The notes below the pieces were generated by a model that was not told the origin of the DNA, ran no database searches, and worked only from the letters and a program-made list of their open reading frames with translations. The translations under genes and the position numbers were made by a program. From NCBI GenBank assembly GCA_014281115.1, contig JACONQ010000007.1:1860001-1924000 (forward strand): a DNA stretch of 64,000 nucleotides, written 5' to 3'. Source of the DNA: Laburnicola sp. R22_1 (lineage: Eukaryota > Ascomycota > Dothideomycetes > Pleosporales > Didymosphaeriaceae). Below are positions 35,001 through 47,998 of the stretch, piece by piece (the stretch's first letter is position 1; every line of letters begins with the position of its first letter).

Positions 35001-35570
35001 CCTACTTATATAACTTTCTACGCGACAATTTATAATAAGCGTAAGCTAAATAGGCTAAGTACGCAGACGTAAAGCGCGCACTAGCACTATTTTTTAAGGT
35101 TAGTAATAAGATAATATTAGATGCACATAACCTTAAGACTAAGAGATCTAGCTTATTACTTAACTATAAGAATAGGGAACCTTTTTATATAGTATAAGTT
35201 ATTAACAACATAGTATATAAGCTTAATCTACCTAAGAAAATAGGCCATTTACACAATATTTTCCACCTATAGCTACGACACCTATATAATAAACAACTAC
35301 TTAATAGTTAGATATATAATAAAAATAATATACTACTAGATAAATATATAAATAAGAAGTATAAGGTAAAGACTATACTTGCCTACTAGTTAAACAAGTT
35401 AAAGAAGGACCTATACTCCCCTAACTATAGCGTTATAGAGTACAAAGTTATATAGGATGGTTTTAAAGACTCTATCTAGGAGCCCTATTATAACCTACTT
35501 AATTATCTCTGCCTTATTACTAGGTTTCACGCTAAAAACCTAAGGAAGCCTACTATACTATATAACTTTA
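29001..35570 (+). pseudogene. Ty3/gypsy gag-pol polyprotein (family E), RIP-destroyed
   Basis: A candidate ATG at 29001 is followed by MS(stop)LEVLT(stop)QSTT with CAG-derived stops. Gag spans about 29000-30700, with a knuckle-like Cys-rich remnant near 30850-30960. RT core lies at 32580-32960 (VMPFRLTKAFSTF, then AYLDNILIYS at about 32911-32940, Asn for the second catalytic Asp). RNase H follows (33300-33560). The integrase H2C2 zinc region is at 34160-34300 (HILKQAYNSIIIRY) and the core at 34390-34760 (SILIDFIISLLP, VIINQLSKKKVY). The F solo LTR (31525-31796) lies between gag and RT. Replication and integration functions are inferred from family membership. Confidence 0.83.
31525..31796 (+). 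repeat. Solo LTR, family F, with perfect ATTAC duplication
   Basis: 272 bp, TATTAAATGGGC ... GTACGGACA. It is flanked on both sides by ATTAC (31520-31524 and 31797-31801) and sits inside gypsy E. Its right half is the least RIPed DNA for 10 kb on either side. It contains a perfect palindrome (CATCACGTG-5 nt-CACGTGATG, 31709-31731). No internal element sequence is present, so it is a solo LTR formed by recombination. Confidence 0.85.
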
Positions 35571-35989
35571 ATAATTTTATTACGTATTAGAATATTGTTA
35601 TATGCCTTACTACTACTCTAGTTATAAACGCCCGCCTAGATATTTAAAAATAGATAGATATAAGTCTTTAGTTAGCAATAGATAGTAGTCCCCCTAGAAA
35701 CCCTCCTAGTAGTAATTCTCTTAGCCAGGTTAAGCGTACTAACCCATACAATAATAGTACTAATAACTATAGTACTACTAATAATAGTATTAACAATATA
35801 ACTCTAAGAAATATTAATAAATTAGACTAAATCTATAGTAATTTAAGTAGATAGTTATAGTAATTTAGTGTAAACTACTATAAGAGTTATAATAATTAGA
35901 AATAGTGCGTAATAGTTATCTAGAAATTAATATAGAGTTAAAAGGATCTTAGCAGCACCAAAGTCGCTACTATAAAGAGGGGAGAGTAG

Positions 35990-36197
35990 TATTACTAATC
36001 TAAGGTACAACCCCCTCGCTTATATTATATTACCCTTTATAGACAAGCGTAATTACTAAGCGAAATTCTAAGCAATGCTATATATATAGCCTGCCTATAT
36101 ATCCACCTTATATAAATATCGCTACTATATTATATTTAGATTCTAATATCTACTACTATCTTATATACAGTATAATAACCCCATTAGTACTCTTACA
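35990..36197 (+). repeat. Truncated 3' LTR of gypsy E
   Basis: Starts TATTACTAATCTAAGG directly after the purine tract and follows the 5' LTR for about 200 bp. It loses similarity at about 36197, in the middle of CTCTTACAT. The missing part was deleted or displaced. Confidence 0.75.
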
Positions 36198-39100
36198 TAT
36201 TATTACTTACGTTAGTAAATTTTAAAATATACTTAGAGTTTATAGAATTAAATAAGTTCTTTATAACTAATATATATTATAAATTATATTTAGTTTTAAA
36301 TATAAACATCCTCTAGTGCCCACTTCTACTATTCCTACTAAGCATATCTTTAGATTGCTAAGGCTTATTTGTTCTAGTAGTCTAGAAGGCGCCGTCTTAG
36401 GAGCCTAGCCATAAGACTACTCTCTTTAGTGCCTATACTGCCTAGTAGAATCTACAAAAACAATCCTATATATCTACTAAACTAATATATTCTTAGTGTA
36501 AATAATATTTTATCACTTAGTAGATCTTTAGCTAAAAAGATTCCTATCTACTTATAAGTCTTAGCAGTAGTAAATAAGTTACAGTTTACTTATTCACTAG
36601 TTAATTAGAATAATAAGACATATAAACTTCTAATATTTATATTCTATAAGTGCGCGTTATTAGTATATAACTATTAGACTAAGTCTATGTTAAAAAAGTC
36701 TTAGAGTAGCTCTAAGTATTCTATAGGCAGTAATACATAAATAAAGGGACATAGAACTTATACAATGTACAACTTAGTTAGTTAAAAAATATATACTAGT
36801 TAGTGTATTACGCTAATAGTTAAGATATATTATCTTATCTCTCTAGAGAGTTAGGCATAGATAATTATATATAGCGCTAGGTTTTCTATAAGGCAAATAC
36901 TTTTAGTTAGGCTGTACTATATTACTATAAATATATCTATTTAGGTTTACTTATAACAGTGTTAGCGGCTAGTAAATTAGTAATAAGTAGTAATACATCT
37001 CCTAACTAAGCAAATAGGCTGCTCTACTATAGATATAAAAACCTTCCCCTATTAAACTAGTTTTAGTAGGCCTAAGGAAACAACCCTATAATTACCTAGC
37101 TACGCTTACGTTATTAAAGAGTAGTAGGGTTATTAAAAAATTATAACTTAGACTTATAGAGATAATTTTAGTTACTGTTACATCTTATAAGTTACCTTAT
37201 CCTATAGTTATTAAAAAGTCGACCCTAATCTATCTTGCCTATGCTCTAAGCTAATATATACTAGAATATTGCCATTCTAACATTACGCTATAATAACTAG
37301 AACTACTATAATATAGAAAATGCTACGTATGCTCTAATATTCTTATAAACTATTTTATACTCTTTATATTTACTAGTTAGCTTATAAGTTAATCTTTAGT
37401 GCTATTATAAGCAATAAGAATAAAAGAGTACTTACTTTGGCCCTTAGCGACAAGCTAACTATAAAGTAACTCTTAAGTTCTAGAAAGGCTACTTAGGATA
37501 AGAGGCGTGAAAATTAGGAGCTAAAAAAAGCTAAGAAGAAGACTAAGGCTAAGCAAAAGGCTAAGGCTAAAACAGCATAAGAGAAAACTAGTTAAAGGAT
37601 TTTAAAATAATTATAGCTTTCTAGTAGACCCTGCCTATCTTAATTGCTAGAAGCCCTAAAAGTAGTAAGACTAAGGCTCTAATACTAAGTTACTCTAATA
37701 AAGTAAGCGTAGTAGAAGCGTAGCTAAGCTAGTAGACAATACTAATATTATAAACTATTAATAGATACTTTACAGATATATATTACCTTCTTTACTAGTA
37801 GTAGTATTATCCTATTTCTTTAGTAGTAGTATTATCTGCTTACTTAGTAGCAGTATTATTCTTATTACTAGTAGCGTTATTCTCTATCTTAAGTGTATTA
37901 AATTTAGCTGCAAATTATTCGTAGAGTTAACTAGAATACGCTTTCTTATCTTTAAGTTTCGCAGTAATAAACTTAGTCCTTTTAGGGCTCTAGTACGCTG
38001 ACACAGTCTAGTTAAATTTAGGACTAGAATCTTTAATAGGGGTAAATATCCTCTAAATATATAATATATAGAGACTGTATAGCCTGTTTAGATAGTCTAA
38101 TATAGAAAAGTACTAGAATTTTCTAATTTCTTAACCCTTACGCATAATCTAGGTGTGTAGAATATTATTCTTTTAAAGAACTACTCTTCTCTTTTAAAGG
38201 CTGCTATAAACTCTATATATATGCTCCTAAAAGCGTTAAGTTCTTCTCTAATAAGTCTATTTATTAATGTCCTAGTTAACTAATATAGTAGATGTTGCAT
38301 CTCTATTAGTAGAATATATACCTACTTAAGATTAATTATTACTATAATATACTAGTTGCTATTAACAAAAATATTGCTTTAATAAAGGTTAGTAAGCATT
38401 AGAATAAATAGTCTATAGTAGAGATTATAATTAGTAAAGTGCTAAAGGAGTGCTTATATTATTATTAGAGCTAAGACCTGCTGCTAACTATCTACTATAT
38501 TGTGTATAGAATTTGGCATATACTATATATAGTTATTATAGCATATAAGAAGATCTAATAAGTATACGTTAGTAGTAGTATATATTAGATTTCTTAGAAT
38601 ATCTATTAGGATGCCGTAATTCTCTAGCTGCTATAGTATATATAATAGAGAATAGTTTATAAGGCTTAGAACACTATAATTATTAATTATTAGAGACCTA
38701 ATATATAAAAATATACCTAAGCTAATAAAAGTATAATTTAAGATAGGCCTATAAAGAGGTTAGCCCTTTAATCCTAATTATAACATAGCAAATCCTAACA
38801 CTTAAAAAGCATTTTACCCTCTTTATTATAGTCTATAATTAGATATCTAGCGTCTATAAAAAGGGGTAATAGTTAGCTAATATAATAGAATAAAGTAAAA
38901 TATCTAAGTAGCTATAGTACTATGTATTAAAGGAACTATATAATTTGTGTAAATAGGGGGGCGTTTTTAGGTATAGTAAACTAAATAAAGTAAATTATAT
39001 TAGCTTGCTTTATAGAGGTAGGAATAATATATTTTAGCTAAATATATATACACTTTAACCTTTAGGAAAGCTAAACTCTCTTAAACATAGTATTAGAATA

Positions 39101-40090
39101 TTAGGATAGTTATTCTTAATCTAGATATAGGTAGCGACTTTATAACAGAGCTTTTCCTTCGTATTACTAGGATACTATAACTCTCTAACCTTGTATAGTA
39201 GAGAAAATCTAATAAATATCTTCTTAACGCGAAATCTAGCTATATTATTAATATAGATAGGTATGCAGGCATTAAAGCTATTATAAACCTATTCTTAGAA
39301 ATTCTTTGCGGCTTTGCAGGTCTCTTAAAGAACTTCTAGATAAAAAGAAATAAGTTTCTTAATATTTTAATAATACTCTAAAAGGAAGAGGCAAAACTTT
39401 ACTTACTTTTATAGGTATAATAGCTTATAACGGACATTATTATCTTTTATAAGTGCCTCCTCTAGCGTAATACGCCTCTTAAGAAGGGGAAGCAAACAGG
39501 TTATTTCTAGAGATATATTATTAATAGGAAACTAGAGGTAGGAAGATAAGGACTAAGGCGCGGTTTAAGTAGATAAATAGTTATAATAATATAAAAGGCT
39601 AACTAGCATAGATACACATCTTTACACCTAAGGTAAAGAGCTTAGTAAACCTAGCTCTACTAAAATTAACGCCTAAAGTATACACCTCTCCTTAGTACAA
39701 GCCTACTAGATCCTAATACTATCTCTTATATTGTACTTATAATCTATTCTTTAAACTTGCCTCTCTTACGTTATATATAGTGCTACTAGGGGTAAGTACT
39801 AGTCTATAATAGATATCTAGAAGTAGTCTAAAAAGATAATCTTCCTACTATAAACCTAATTAAAGTTGCGAGTAATGCGTTTAATACTAGCAGCCTTACC
39901 TACCTAAAGCCCTATAATAGGTTTAGACCTATAAGAGAAGGTAAAAAGTAATAGAGGTCTCTAGAGAGTATTCTCTACTTAAAATATTTTTAACTTTAGT
40001 GGCTAACTCTACTTAAGGTAAATTTTAAATAACTTCTTTTAATACTTTAATTAACTTAAATGTATAAATATTAGAATGCACTACCCCTAG
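36198..40090. other. Unassigned RIPed DNA with plus-strand coding remnants
   Basis: No LTRs or inverted repeats were found. Two stretches look like former coding sequence on the plus strand with stop-only damage. One, at 37490-37640, has an Ala/Lys-rich coiled-coil-like run (AKKKTKAKQKAKAKTA). The other, at about 38330-39700, is a long hydrophilic protein whose stops are nearly all TAG/TAA (for example LLLELRPAANYLLYCV and FPLYYQDTITL). I do not recognise either. They may be one unrecognised transposon protein or a captured host gene. Confidence 0.4.
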
Positions 40091-40104
40091 TAAGGCGCTA
40101 TTAT

Positions 40105-40164
40105 TAGGAAGAGAAATATTGCAGACCTTTTGGTATACGGTACAATGCTATAAGGGAAAGCTGT
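40105..40164 (+). mobile_element. 60-bp insertion with 13-bp target duplication, copy 2
   Basis: Same 60-bp unit as at 15648 (TAGGAAGAGAAA ... GGAAAGCTGT). It is flanked by AAGGCGCTATTAT (40092-40104) and AAGACGCTATTAT (40165-40177). The single G/A difference is of RIP type. Same insert length and same duplication length as copy 1. Confidence 0.72.
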
Positions 40165-40177
40165 AAGACGCTATTAT

Positions 40178-40802
40178 AAAAGCCTAATATGGCTGCTTTC
40201 TTTTAATACTAATACTTCCTAGATTCTGTGCGTTTGCTAAATCCACTTTTCTTTTTATTAATATAATAATCTACAAGCGACCTTGTTGCATAAAGGAGAC
40301 ATAGAAGGTAAAGAAAGTAAGAGAAATATAGATATTACTAAAGTCTCTTCTAGGAAACTAAGTAGTCTAGGCACCCAAGCCTTATCGCAATAGTAAGGAG
40401 GATGTAAGAGTACTAGGCATTAAGAATATTTTATAGGGAAGGATAGGTCTATATAATACGTAGTAAGATAAAAGTTATTATTAATAGCAAAGAATAGTCT
40501 TGTTAAAGAGCTAATAACCCTAGATAGCATATACTTTTATCTAAAATATCTATAATATATAGCTTCTTAAGCACTTTAAAAGAGCGTTATTACGCTTAGG
40601 ACTATTCTAACAATTTAAAGATTATTACTTAGCTAATAAAGAAGCGATATTAAATAGCTAGCTAAGCGTCTGGCAAATTATCCTAGATACAACAATTTAC
40701 TCTAAGTTAAGCAACTTAAAAAGGAAAAAAAAGTAAGGAATTATATCTTACTATTAATATAGGGTTTAGCTTTTAGCTATTTAGTTCTTTGCGTGCAATC
40801 TG
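40178..40802. other. Unassigned RIPed DNA
   Basis: About 620 bp between the 60-bp insertion and gypsy D. No ends or coding family recognised. Confidence 0.35.
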
Positions 40803-40807
40803 CTTTT

Positions 40808-41302
40808 TGTTAACACGAAGTTACGTACCTTATCCTAATTTGTGTTAGGGGAGGTGAGGTAACTCGAGGGTGGCCGTGCTAGTAGGCTTTAGGAGGAATT
40901 AAGTAAGATATTAACAGTCTTGTGTTAGGCTCTTCTAATTCTAAATAAGATAGAATAACTAGCACTAATCTATATAGGAGATAGTACTATAAAGAGTTAA
41001 CTACAAAGATTTAAAATCTAGGAGATCCCCTAGATCTATAGTCCTAATCCTTATAGTCTATCTGCTTGCCTAGAGCCTGTCTATTGTTCTCTAGTAGCTG
41101 ATAGTCTTGTCTATTATAGATACCCTCTGTCTACTACTAAGTCTTATAGATAGTCTGTGCATTCTACAGATAGGTATTACGTAACTACTTACCTAATACA
41201 CCCTGCGTTCTATATAGCCCTTTAGCGGTAGCGCCTCCTATAATTACCTTCTAGGTGTAATTATTTAGTTCCTACGGGTACATATTCTATTAAATTATAA
41301 CA
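40808..41302 (-). repeat. 3' LTR of gypsy D
   Basis: 495 bp, TGTTAACACGAAG ... TTATAACA on the plus strand. Collinear with 47497-47993. Differences between the two are mostly C/T and G/A. Confidence 0.9.
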
Positions 41303-41399
41303 CTTGCCCCCCTTTTAAGGTTATTGTCTTAATACTATAGAGATTCTAGTAACTATACTATTAGTATGGGGTGGCTAGGTATAAAGATGCGTAGGTCCC

Positions 41400-44300
41400 C
41401 TAGACCTAAAAGGTTGTACCTCTTCCTTTTATCTTCCTTAAGCTAATATGCCTCTAGTGTATACTTTAACTAATTATAATATGCTCTATAGAGATTAAAT
41501 TGCCTATGCTAGTCTTCTCCTAATATATTCTTATAGTCTTTGCAAGAAGGCATATTATCTATGCGTCTTATTAACTTCTTTGTTGTTATGTGCTAAGTGT
41601 GCTTATTAAGGTACTCGCTACAACATATTTGTATTAGATTTAAGGTAGGTAGCTCTTAAGCGTAATTAAGCTAAGTTGCGTAACTAACTTATAGAATCTT
41701 ACTAAGTCTATAATAAGATGTTTGCCTATAAGTCCTATTTAATAAAGCAACTTTAGCTTCTTAAGCATTAAACGGGAGACTATATATCTTGCAATAAGTC
41801 TTTAATTAAAAAGTTAGAGAAGTTAGAGAGGGAGGAGGCTAAGAAGTTAGATACAGTTACTACTAGGCAGTCTGTATTACCGCAATCTTTAATATTAGCT
41901 TCTAATGCCTTGTCCTTTTCTGCCTTTAATTAGTCTGTCGTTAATTAGGCACAAATGCCTTTATTTAATCTAGCTTTCCTAGATTCCCTTAGTGATACTA
42001 CTTTACCGCCTCCCTGCACCTAAGTAGGTTCTTAATAGGTTCCTATATATTCTAACTAGTGGGCTATCCTTTCTACTTAATTAGGTACCTCCACTAATAT
42101 CTAAACTTTCTTAGGTTCTAGACCTCTTTAATCTTATACTCCTTGTCTTTGAGTTTAAGTTAGGTTTTAATTTCGACGTCTAGTAGTGCTGGTTTAAGGA
42201 GTGATTTGTAAAAGGTAGAGTGTATACGGGTCTCCCTTAGTAACTTTAGCCTATAGTTTACTAGTTCTTATTTCTCTAGGATTTTAAGTAGTCCTACTTA
42301 GAGGTAATTAAGTTTTTTAGATAGTCGCTTAGTCTTTAGATTCCTCTATAATAGAAGAATTTTGTCCCTCCTTTTAAGAATTAGTCCCTTAAGCCTATGT
42401 TTAGTTGCTTGCCTGGCTGTTATAAGGTTCTATTAAGCGATTTGTTTACTTATATTATTGTGTAGCTTGTGTATAAGCTAGGCCTTCTCTTTAGCCAATA
42501 ATAAAAGACTTTTAATATTGTTTGGATTTTAATAAGCAACTAACTTATATTTGTAATTCGCGTAGTATGGTAAGCATTCTGTTGTGCTGGACCTTGCGCT
42601 GTTATATACTAATTGTGCTGTTAGTAGTAGTTTAACCTCGTTATCTTATAACTTATTAATATATATTTGTAGGTACTATTCTAGTATCTAGTTAATCTAT
42701 TCTATTTAGCTATCTATTTGGGCGTAAGCTGTTATTGCAAGCTTGCGAATAATCCCTAGCATTGCTAGTAATGTTTTCTAGTACTTAGATATAAATAGTT
42801 TATTATAATCTATAATAAATTCCTCTAGTAGTCTATAATTGGCGATAAGAGTCCTTATAACCTTGTAAGCCATATTTTCTACTATAATAGACTTATTCGT
42901 GGGTATAAAATATGCCTATTTAGTTAATTAATCGACGATTACCAATATTATGTCGCATAGTTATCTAGATCTAGATTCTATTTATGCTAGGAGCTTTACT
43001 ATAAAGTCTATTATAACACTAGTTTATAATTATATAGGTGGTATTAGGAATTATAATAACCTATAGGGCTTATGTCTCTTAGGCTTATTTTTTATATATA
43101 CTAAACAGTTGCCTATAATCTTCTTTACCTTATTATGTGCGTATAGAATATTATATTCTAGTTAAATTTGTTGAGTCCTTTTGTTAATACCTAGATGCCC
43201 CTAGTCTTTTAACTTGTGTCGCGACCTAATTAAGATTTCTAACACGTTGTCTAGTACTCTAATTCTGCCTTAATTATTGTGATCTTTTATAGTATGTTAT
43301 ATCTACTAGTCTAGGTTGTACTAATTTTGTTACTTTTAGCTTAGTTAAGGGTAGCCGTAAAAATCCTTAACTTGTGATCCTTTATATTAGAATATTGCCA
43401 CTTTTGCCAGTTGCGGTTAGTCATACTAAAGGGTTCTGTTAGTTTTTATTTGTAAGACTGCGTTGTACGTCTTAGGTTAGTTTGTCTCCTTAAGGTCTAA
43501 TCTTTGGCTAAGAGCGTCTGCTGCCCTATTTAGTAATTCTTGGCGATAGTAGATTTTAAAATTCTAGTTTGCTATTATTTCTACCTATCTAACCTACTAT
43601 TAGTTAAGTTTCTTAGTTAATATAAAACTTATAAGGTTCTAGTAGTCTAAGAATATCTTAATTTAGTGTTATGCTCCTATAAGCTATAGTTTCTATTATT
43701 TAAAGAAGTCTATTACTGCTAATAGTTTCTTATTGTAAACGTTATAGTTAAGTTCTACTCCTAAGAATTTTCTAGAATAGTAGGATATTAGTCTCTATTT
43801 CCTATTCTTACCCTACTATGTAAGCACAGCTTCTAGGGCGTAGTTAGATGCGTTTATTTTCACGCGTATTAGTTGTGTTAGATCCTATATCTGTAGTAAT
43901 AGTGCTATAGTAAATAGTTTCTTTAGCTTCTTAAAAGCTGCCTATTGCTTCTGGTCCTAGGAGAATCCTTTCTCCTTCTTAGTTCCTTTTATAAGAGGCG
44001 CTATGGTTTTTAAATATTCTATAATAAACTTTTAGTAGAAGTTTGCAAATTCTAGGAAGAATTGCACGTTCTTAACTATCTTAGAAACTGGCTAGTCCTA
44101 TATAGCTGTGACTTTCTATAGGTCTATAGTAATGCTATCTTGTCTAATAATAAATCTAAGATATCTAGTTTAGGTAATGTAAAATTTATACTTCTCTAGC
44201 TATAAGAGTAACCTATACTACTTTAGCTTATTAAGCACCTTCTTTACATATTCTACATGCCTCTTAACCGATTTCTTAGACTACACTAGTACGTTATTTA

Positions 44301-47300
44301 AGTATACTATATAGAATACATCTAAGTATTTATATAGTGCCTTATTAATAAATACCTACAACGTCGCTAGCGCGTTTATTAATCTAAAAGGCATAACTAT
44401 ATATTTAAATAGGCTATATCGTATTTTAAAGGCTATAAGCCATTTAAATCCCTTCGCGATTTGTATTTAGTAGTATTCTTTGCAGATGTTAAATTTTATA
44501 ATCTACTTAACTCTCTAGAGTTAATCTATAAGTTCTTAGATAAGAGACAAGGGATATTAGTCCTTCCTTATAGCGTTATTTAGCTGTCTATAGTCTACAC
44601 AGAGCCTTAGCTTGCTATTCTTTTTTAGTATAAACAAAATTAGTAAGGCTATTAAGCTCCTACTTTATTGTATAAATTCTCTTATAAGATTCTTATTAAT
44701 GTACGCCTTTAGCTCTTTTTATTAGCTATCTAATAGCTAGTATATATGTTTAGGCCTAAGCTTTGCTCCTTCCTCTAGGTAAATCTTATAATCCCACTTC
44801 TAGTGCTCTAGTAGATTATCACTTCTATGCTCTTTAAAGAGCTTGCGATATTTCTTATATTTCTAAGATATATTAGGTTGTGTTTTATTATTTATAGTCG
44901 CAATTTATTGTACCTAAATAACTTCTACTCTCTAAGAGTCTTTTTAGTATATACGTATAATCTTTGTTATTAATATTTTACTAATCATACCTAGCCAGAG
45001 TGTATTATAGATTGTTAGGCTTAATTATAAGTTGTAGTCTAAAGCGATCTACTCTATAGATTCTCTTCTTACTAACCTTTATTATAAAGCAACCTTTTTT
45101 ATAGGCTATTAGCTTTGTAACGTTCTATTCTACTAATTAATAGCAGGATTATGCTTTCTAAGCTAATGATATCCTATTAATATGTCTTTTTCTCTAACAT
45201 TTATAATGTCAATTTGTTATTAGTCCTCTAATCTAGCGAGCTTTAGTAATATCTTCTAGATCTTAAGACGTATTACGCTATCCCTATATCCTAGTAGTGT
45301 GTTATTTATAAGTATAACCTTTATAGGTTCTAGCTTGTTCTAGTATGGTATATTATATTGTTTTACTACCTGTGGCAATATAAAGGTCTACTTAGCGCCG
45401 CTATCTATAAGCGCGCGAATCTTATATTCTTACACTAGTATATCTATCTTTAGGCGCGTCTGTGCGTTGTAGTGTAATTTATAAAGGGTTATTAATTTAC
45501 TCTTATTAGCGTGACCTTGTTACTAAGAGCTTTCTAGTTTTTTATTAGTTTTAGGCCCTTTAGGAACTATCCTGCGCTCTATTTATTATTAAGGTGTATT
45601 TAACACTAGTCCTTATAATACCCTATTTATAATATAGTTGTATACTATTACTACTATAGTACCTTATTAAGGGTTTTATTAGGTAGAAAGCATCCTACTA
45701 ATTTCTTTATTTTCTAATAATGTTAGTAGTTATTCTTGTCGCACTGTGTCTAAGGTTTATTTAAATAAGAGTCTATATCTATATCTTAATAGTATTGCTT
45801 GTAATAGCTTTGTGCGTCTTTATGCGCTAGTCTTCTTTCTTATTTGTGTTATTATTCTAGTGTCTTTAGTAATTTTATACCTACTACTTCTATGGCTTTA
45901 GGTGCCTATGTCTAGGTTAATATCTACTAGTTAATACTTTTTCTTATTTGCATATATGCTTTAAGTACCGCTTTTAGTTATAGTCTATCTATTCTAGTAA
46001 ATTATTGTATTTCTTCTTATATTTAACTCTACAATCTCTTTAGTCACAGAGTGCTTTGTCCGCGTCTTTTTCCTCTAGTCCTACTAGCCACTATTCTATT
46101 ATATGCTTATACGTCCTATAGGTTTTGTAGGTGTTGTTATAGTATTAGTACTATCTAAGTAGTTTGTGCTAGTTCTTCTACTCCTATTAATAGTGAATAT
46201 GGCAAGAATTCTTATTGTTTCTATAGGCTAGTTGTGCTCCGCATACCTCTATAGTAATTAGAAAAGAGTCTTAATAGCCAGGCTATTAGGCTATAACCCC
46301 TTAGTCTTTTTTGTGTTTTTTTTAGTATTTGTTATTAACTGCTATTTTACACTCTATCTAATTAAGAGCTATATACTTCTTATCTAGGTCTAGTAGTGTT
46401 AACTCCCTATAGGATTTAATTATTTCTACCCTTATAGCTCTAGCCCTGCTAATCCTTTGCTTCTCTAAGTAGTTTTATTTAAAGTAGTCTTGCTTGCTAT
46501 ATGCTAGACATACGCGGTTATTATAGCGCCTTTATCTTTCTTCTTTTAATAGACTATTGTCCTTTTAAGGTTCTTTAGGTGCGTCCTTTTTCCTAGAAGA
46601 TCCCTTTTCCTAGACTTTGCTGGCTATAATAACATCTCTATTCTTATTATAGTATTGCCTTGTCTTAGGTTCTTTCTTTAGCTTAGTAATTGTTTTGGCT
46701 CTATTATACTTCTTTTCCTACGTTCTTTTGTAGAGATAGTTGTTAATACGTACTTTAATCTTAATTAACTTACTTAAGTTGTCTAGTTTATTGTGGAGTG
46801 GTAGTGCGTTCTTAATACTATTCTTTAGTCTATAGTAGAAGGCTACCTTTAACGCTGCATTGTCCTACTTAACCTTAAATTATAACTTCCTAAACCCTAA
46901 GGCATACTTGCTAACTAATATTGTTTATTATAACTATTAAATCTATTATTTAGGTTATTATTTCTTATTAACTTCTCTAAATATAACTTATATCTGTTCT
47001 TTAAAATTCTGCTACATTTTAAATATAAGCTTAGTTTTGTTCTATAACTTGCTAATCTTCTCCTTAGTAATAAAGTTATCTACTAATAGCTAAAGCTATT
47101 CTGCTACTCTTATTCCTAAGTGCAGGCTGACTGCGAAAACCTTGTCTTATTCTATAGGAAACAAGGCCGAATTGTACTAATAGTACAACTCGATATTAGT
47201 AAGGAACTTTTCTAGCCCTTTTTCTCTACTATACTTTTCTATAGACAGTTAAATAGTCTTTTCTAAATCTGCTGCCTATTATACTATAATAGCTACTAGG

Positions 47301-47450
47301 AGTTTTAACACCTATGCTTTTAACTATTAAATTTAGTTTACTTATACTGCTATTATACTAGCTATATTTATAGTTAGTCTACTAGTGCTACTACTAGTAG
47401 GTGTTACTGCGAAGCTACTACTAGCTAGTGCTTAGATACTTACTAGCGTT
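41400..47450 (-). pseudogene. Ty3/gypsy gag-pol polyprotein (family D), RIP-destroyed
   Basis: Read on the minus strand. Gag lies at about 47400-45900. The pre-RT/RT start is at 44710-44580 (ELKAYINKNLIREFIQ, LRLYVDYRQLNNAIRKD). RT core is at 44400-44290 (VMPFRLINALATL, then YIVYLNNVLV at about 44308-44281, where YLDD is expected; both Asp lost). RNase H spans about 43950-43600 and integrase about 43400-42400. A C-terminal domain like that of other fungal gypsy elements is at 42370-42180 (LSKKLNYL, VGLLKILEK, YRLKLLRETRIHSTF). Stops are TAG/TAA at former Gln/Trp sites. Confidence 0.84.
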
Positions 47451-47496
47451 ATTATAGTGTGTTAACTATTTTCTTAAATCTATTAGGTAGTTAAAG

Positions 47497-47993
47497 TGTT
47501 AATATAGCATTACGTACCTTGTCCTAATCTGTGTTAGGGGAGGTGAGGTAACTTAAGGATGGTCGTGCTAGTAGACTTTAGAAGAAATGAAGTAAGATAT
47601 TAATAGTCTTATATAAGGCTCCTCTAATTCTAAATAATATAGAATAACTAGTACTAATCTATATAGAAGATAGTACTGTAAAGAGTTAACTACAAAGATT
47701 TAAAATCTAGGAAATCTTCTAGATCTATATAGCCCTAATCCTTATAGTCTATCTACTTGCCTAGAGCCTGTCTATTGTTCTCTAGTGGCTAACAGTCTTA
47801 TCTACTATAGACACCCTCTATCTGCTACTAAGTCTTGTAGATAGTCTGTGCATTCTGCAGATAGATATTATGTAACTACTTATCTAATACACCCTACGTT
47901 CTATATAGTCCTTTAGCGACAGCGCCTTCTATAATTACCTTTTGGGCGTAATTATTTAGTTTCTACGGGTGTATATTCTATTGCATTATAACA
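47497..47993 (-). repeat. 5' LTR of gypsy D
   Basis: 497 bp, TGTTAATATAGCATTACG ... TTATAACA on the plus strand, pairing with 40808-41302. The primer-binding region inside it (CTTTAACTACCTAATAGATT, minus strand) is not matched to a tRNA that I can name. Confidence 0.9.
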
Positions 47994-47998
47994 CTTTT

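Larger units (their letters stand above)
27583..36197 (+). mobile_element. Ty3/gypsy LTR retrotransposon, family E
   Basis: Has a 5' LTR of 677 bp (27583-28259), gag-pol on the plus strand, a purine tract (AAAGAGGGGAGAG, about 35975-35987) and a 3' LTR that starts at 35990 but is cut at about 36197. The E LTR also occurs as a solo copy at 7613-13474. The body is invaded by an F solo LTR at 31525. Heavily RIPed. Confidence 0.85.
40808..47993 (-). mobile_element. Ty3/gypsy LTR retrotransposon, family D, full length
   Basis: 7186 bp with LTRs 40808-41302 (495 bp) and 47497-47993 (497 bp), both TGTTAA...TTATAACA. The target duplication CTTTT is intact (40803-40807 and 47994-47998). A minus-strand purine tract (AAAAGGGGGGCAAG, 41316-41303) adjoins the left, 3' LTR, so the element reads right to left. 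The inside is fully RIPed. Confidence 0.93.

Noticed and set aside
40824..47993. Placing the left end of gypsy D at TTACGTACC, where high similarity between LTRs begins
   Set aside because: The LTR must start 16 bp further left at TGTTAA; only then do TG...CA ends and the CTTTT duplication agree.
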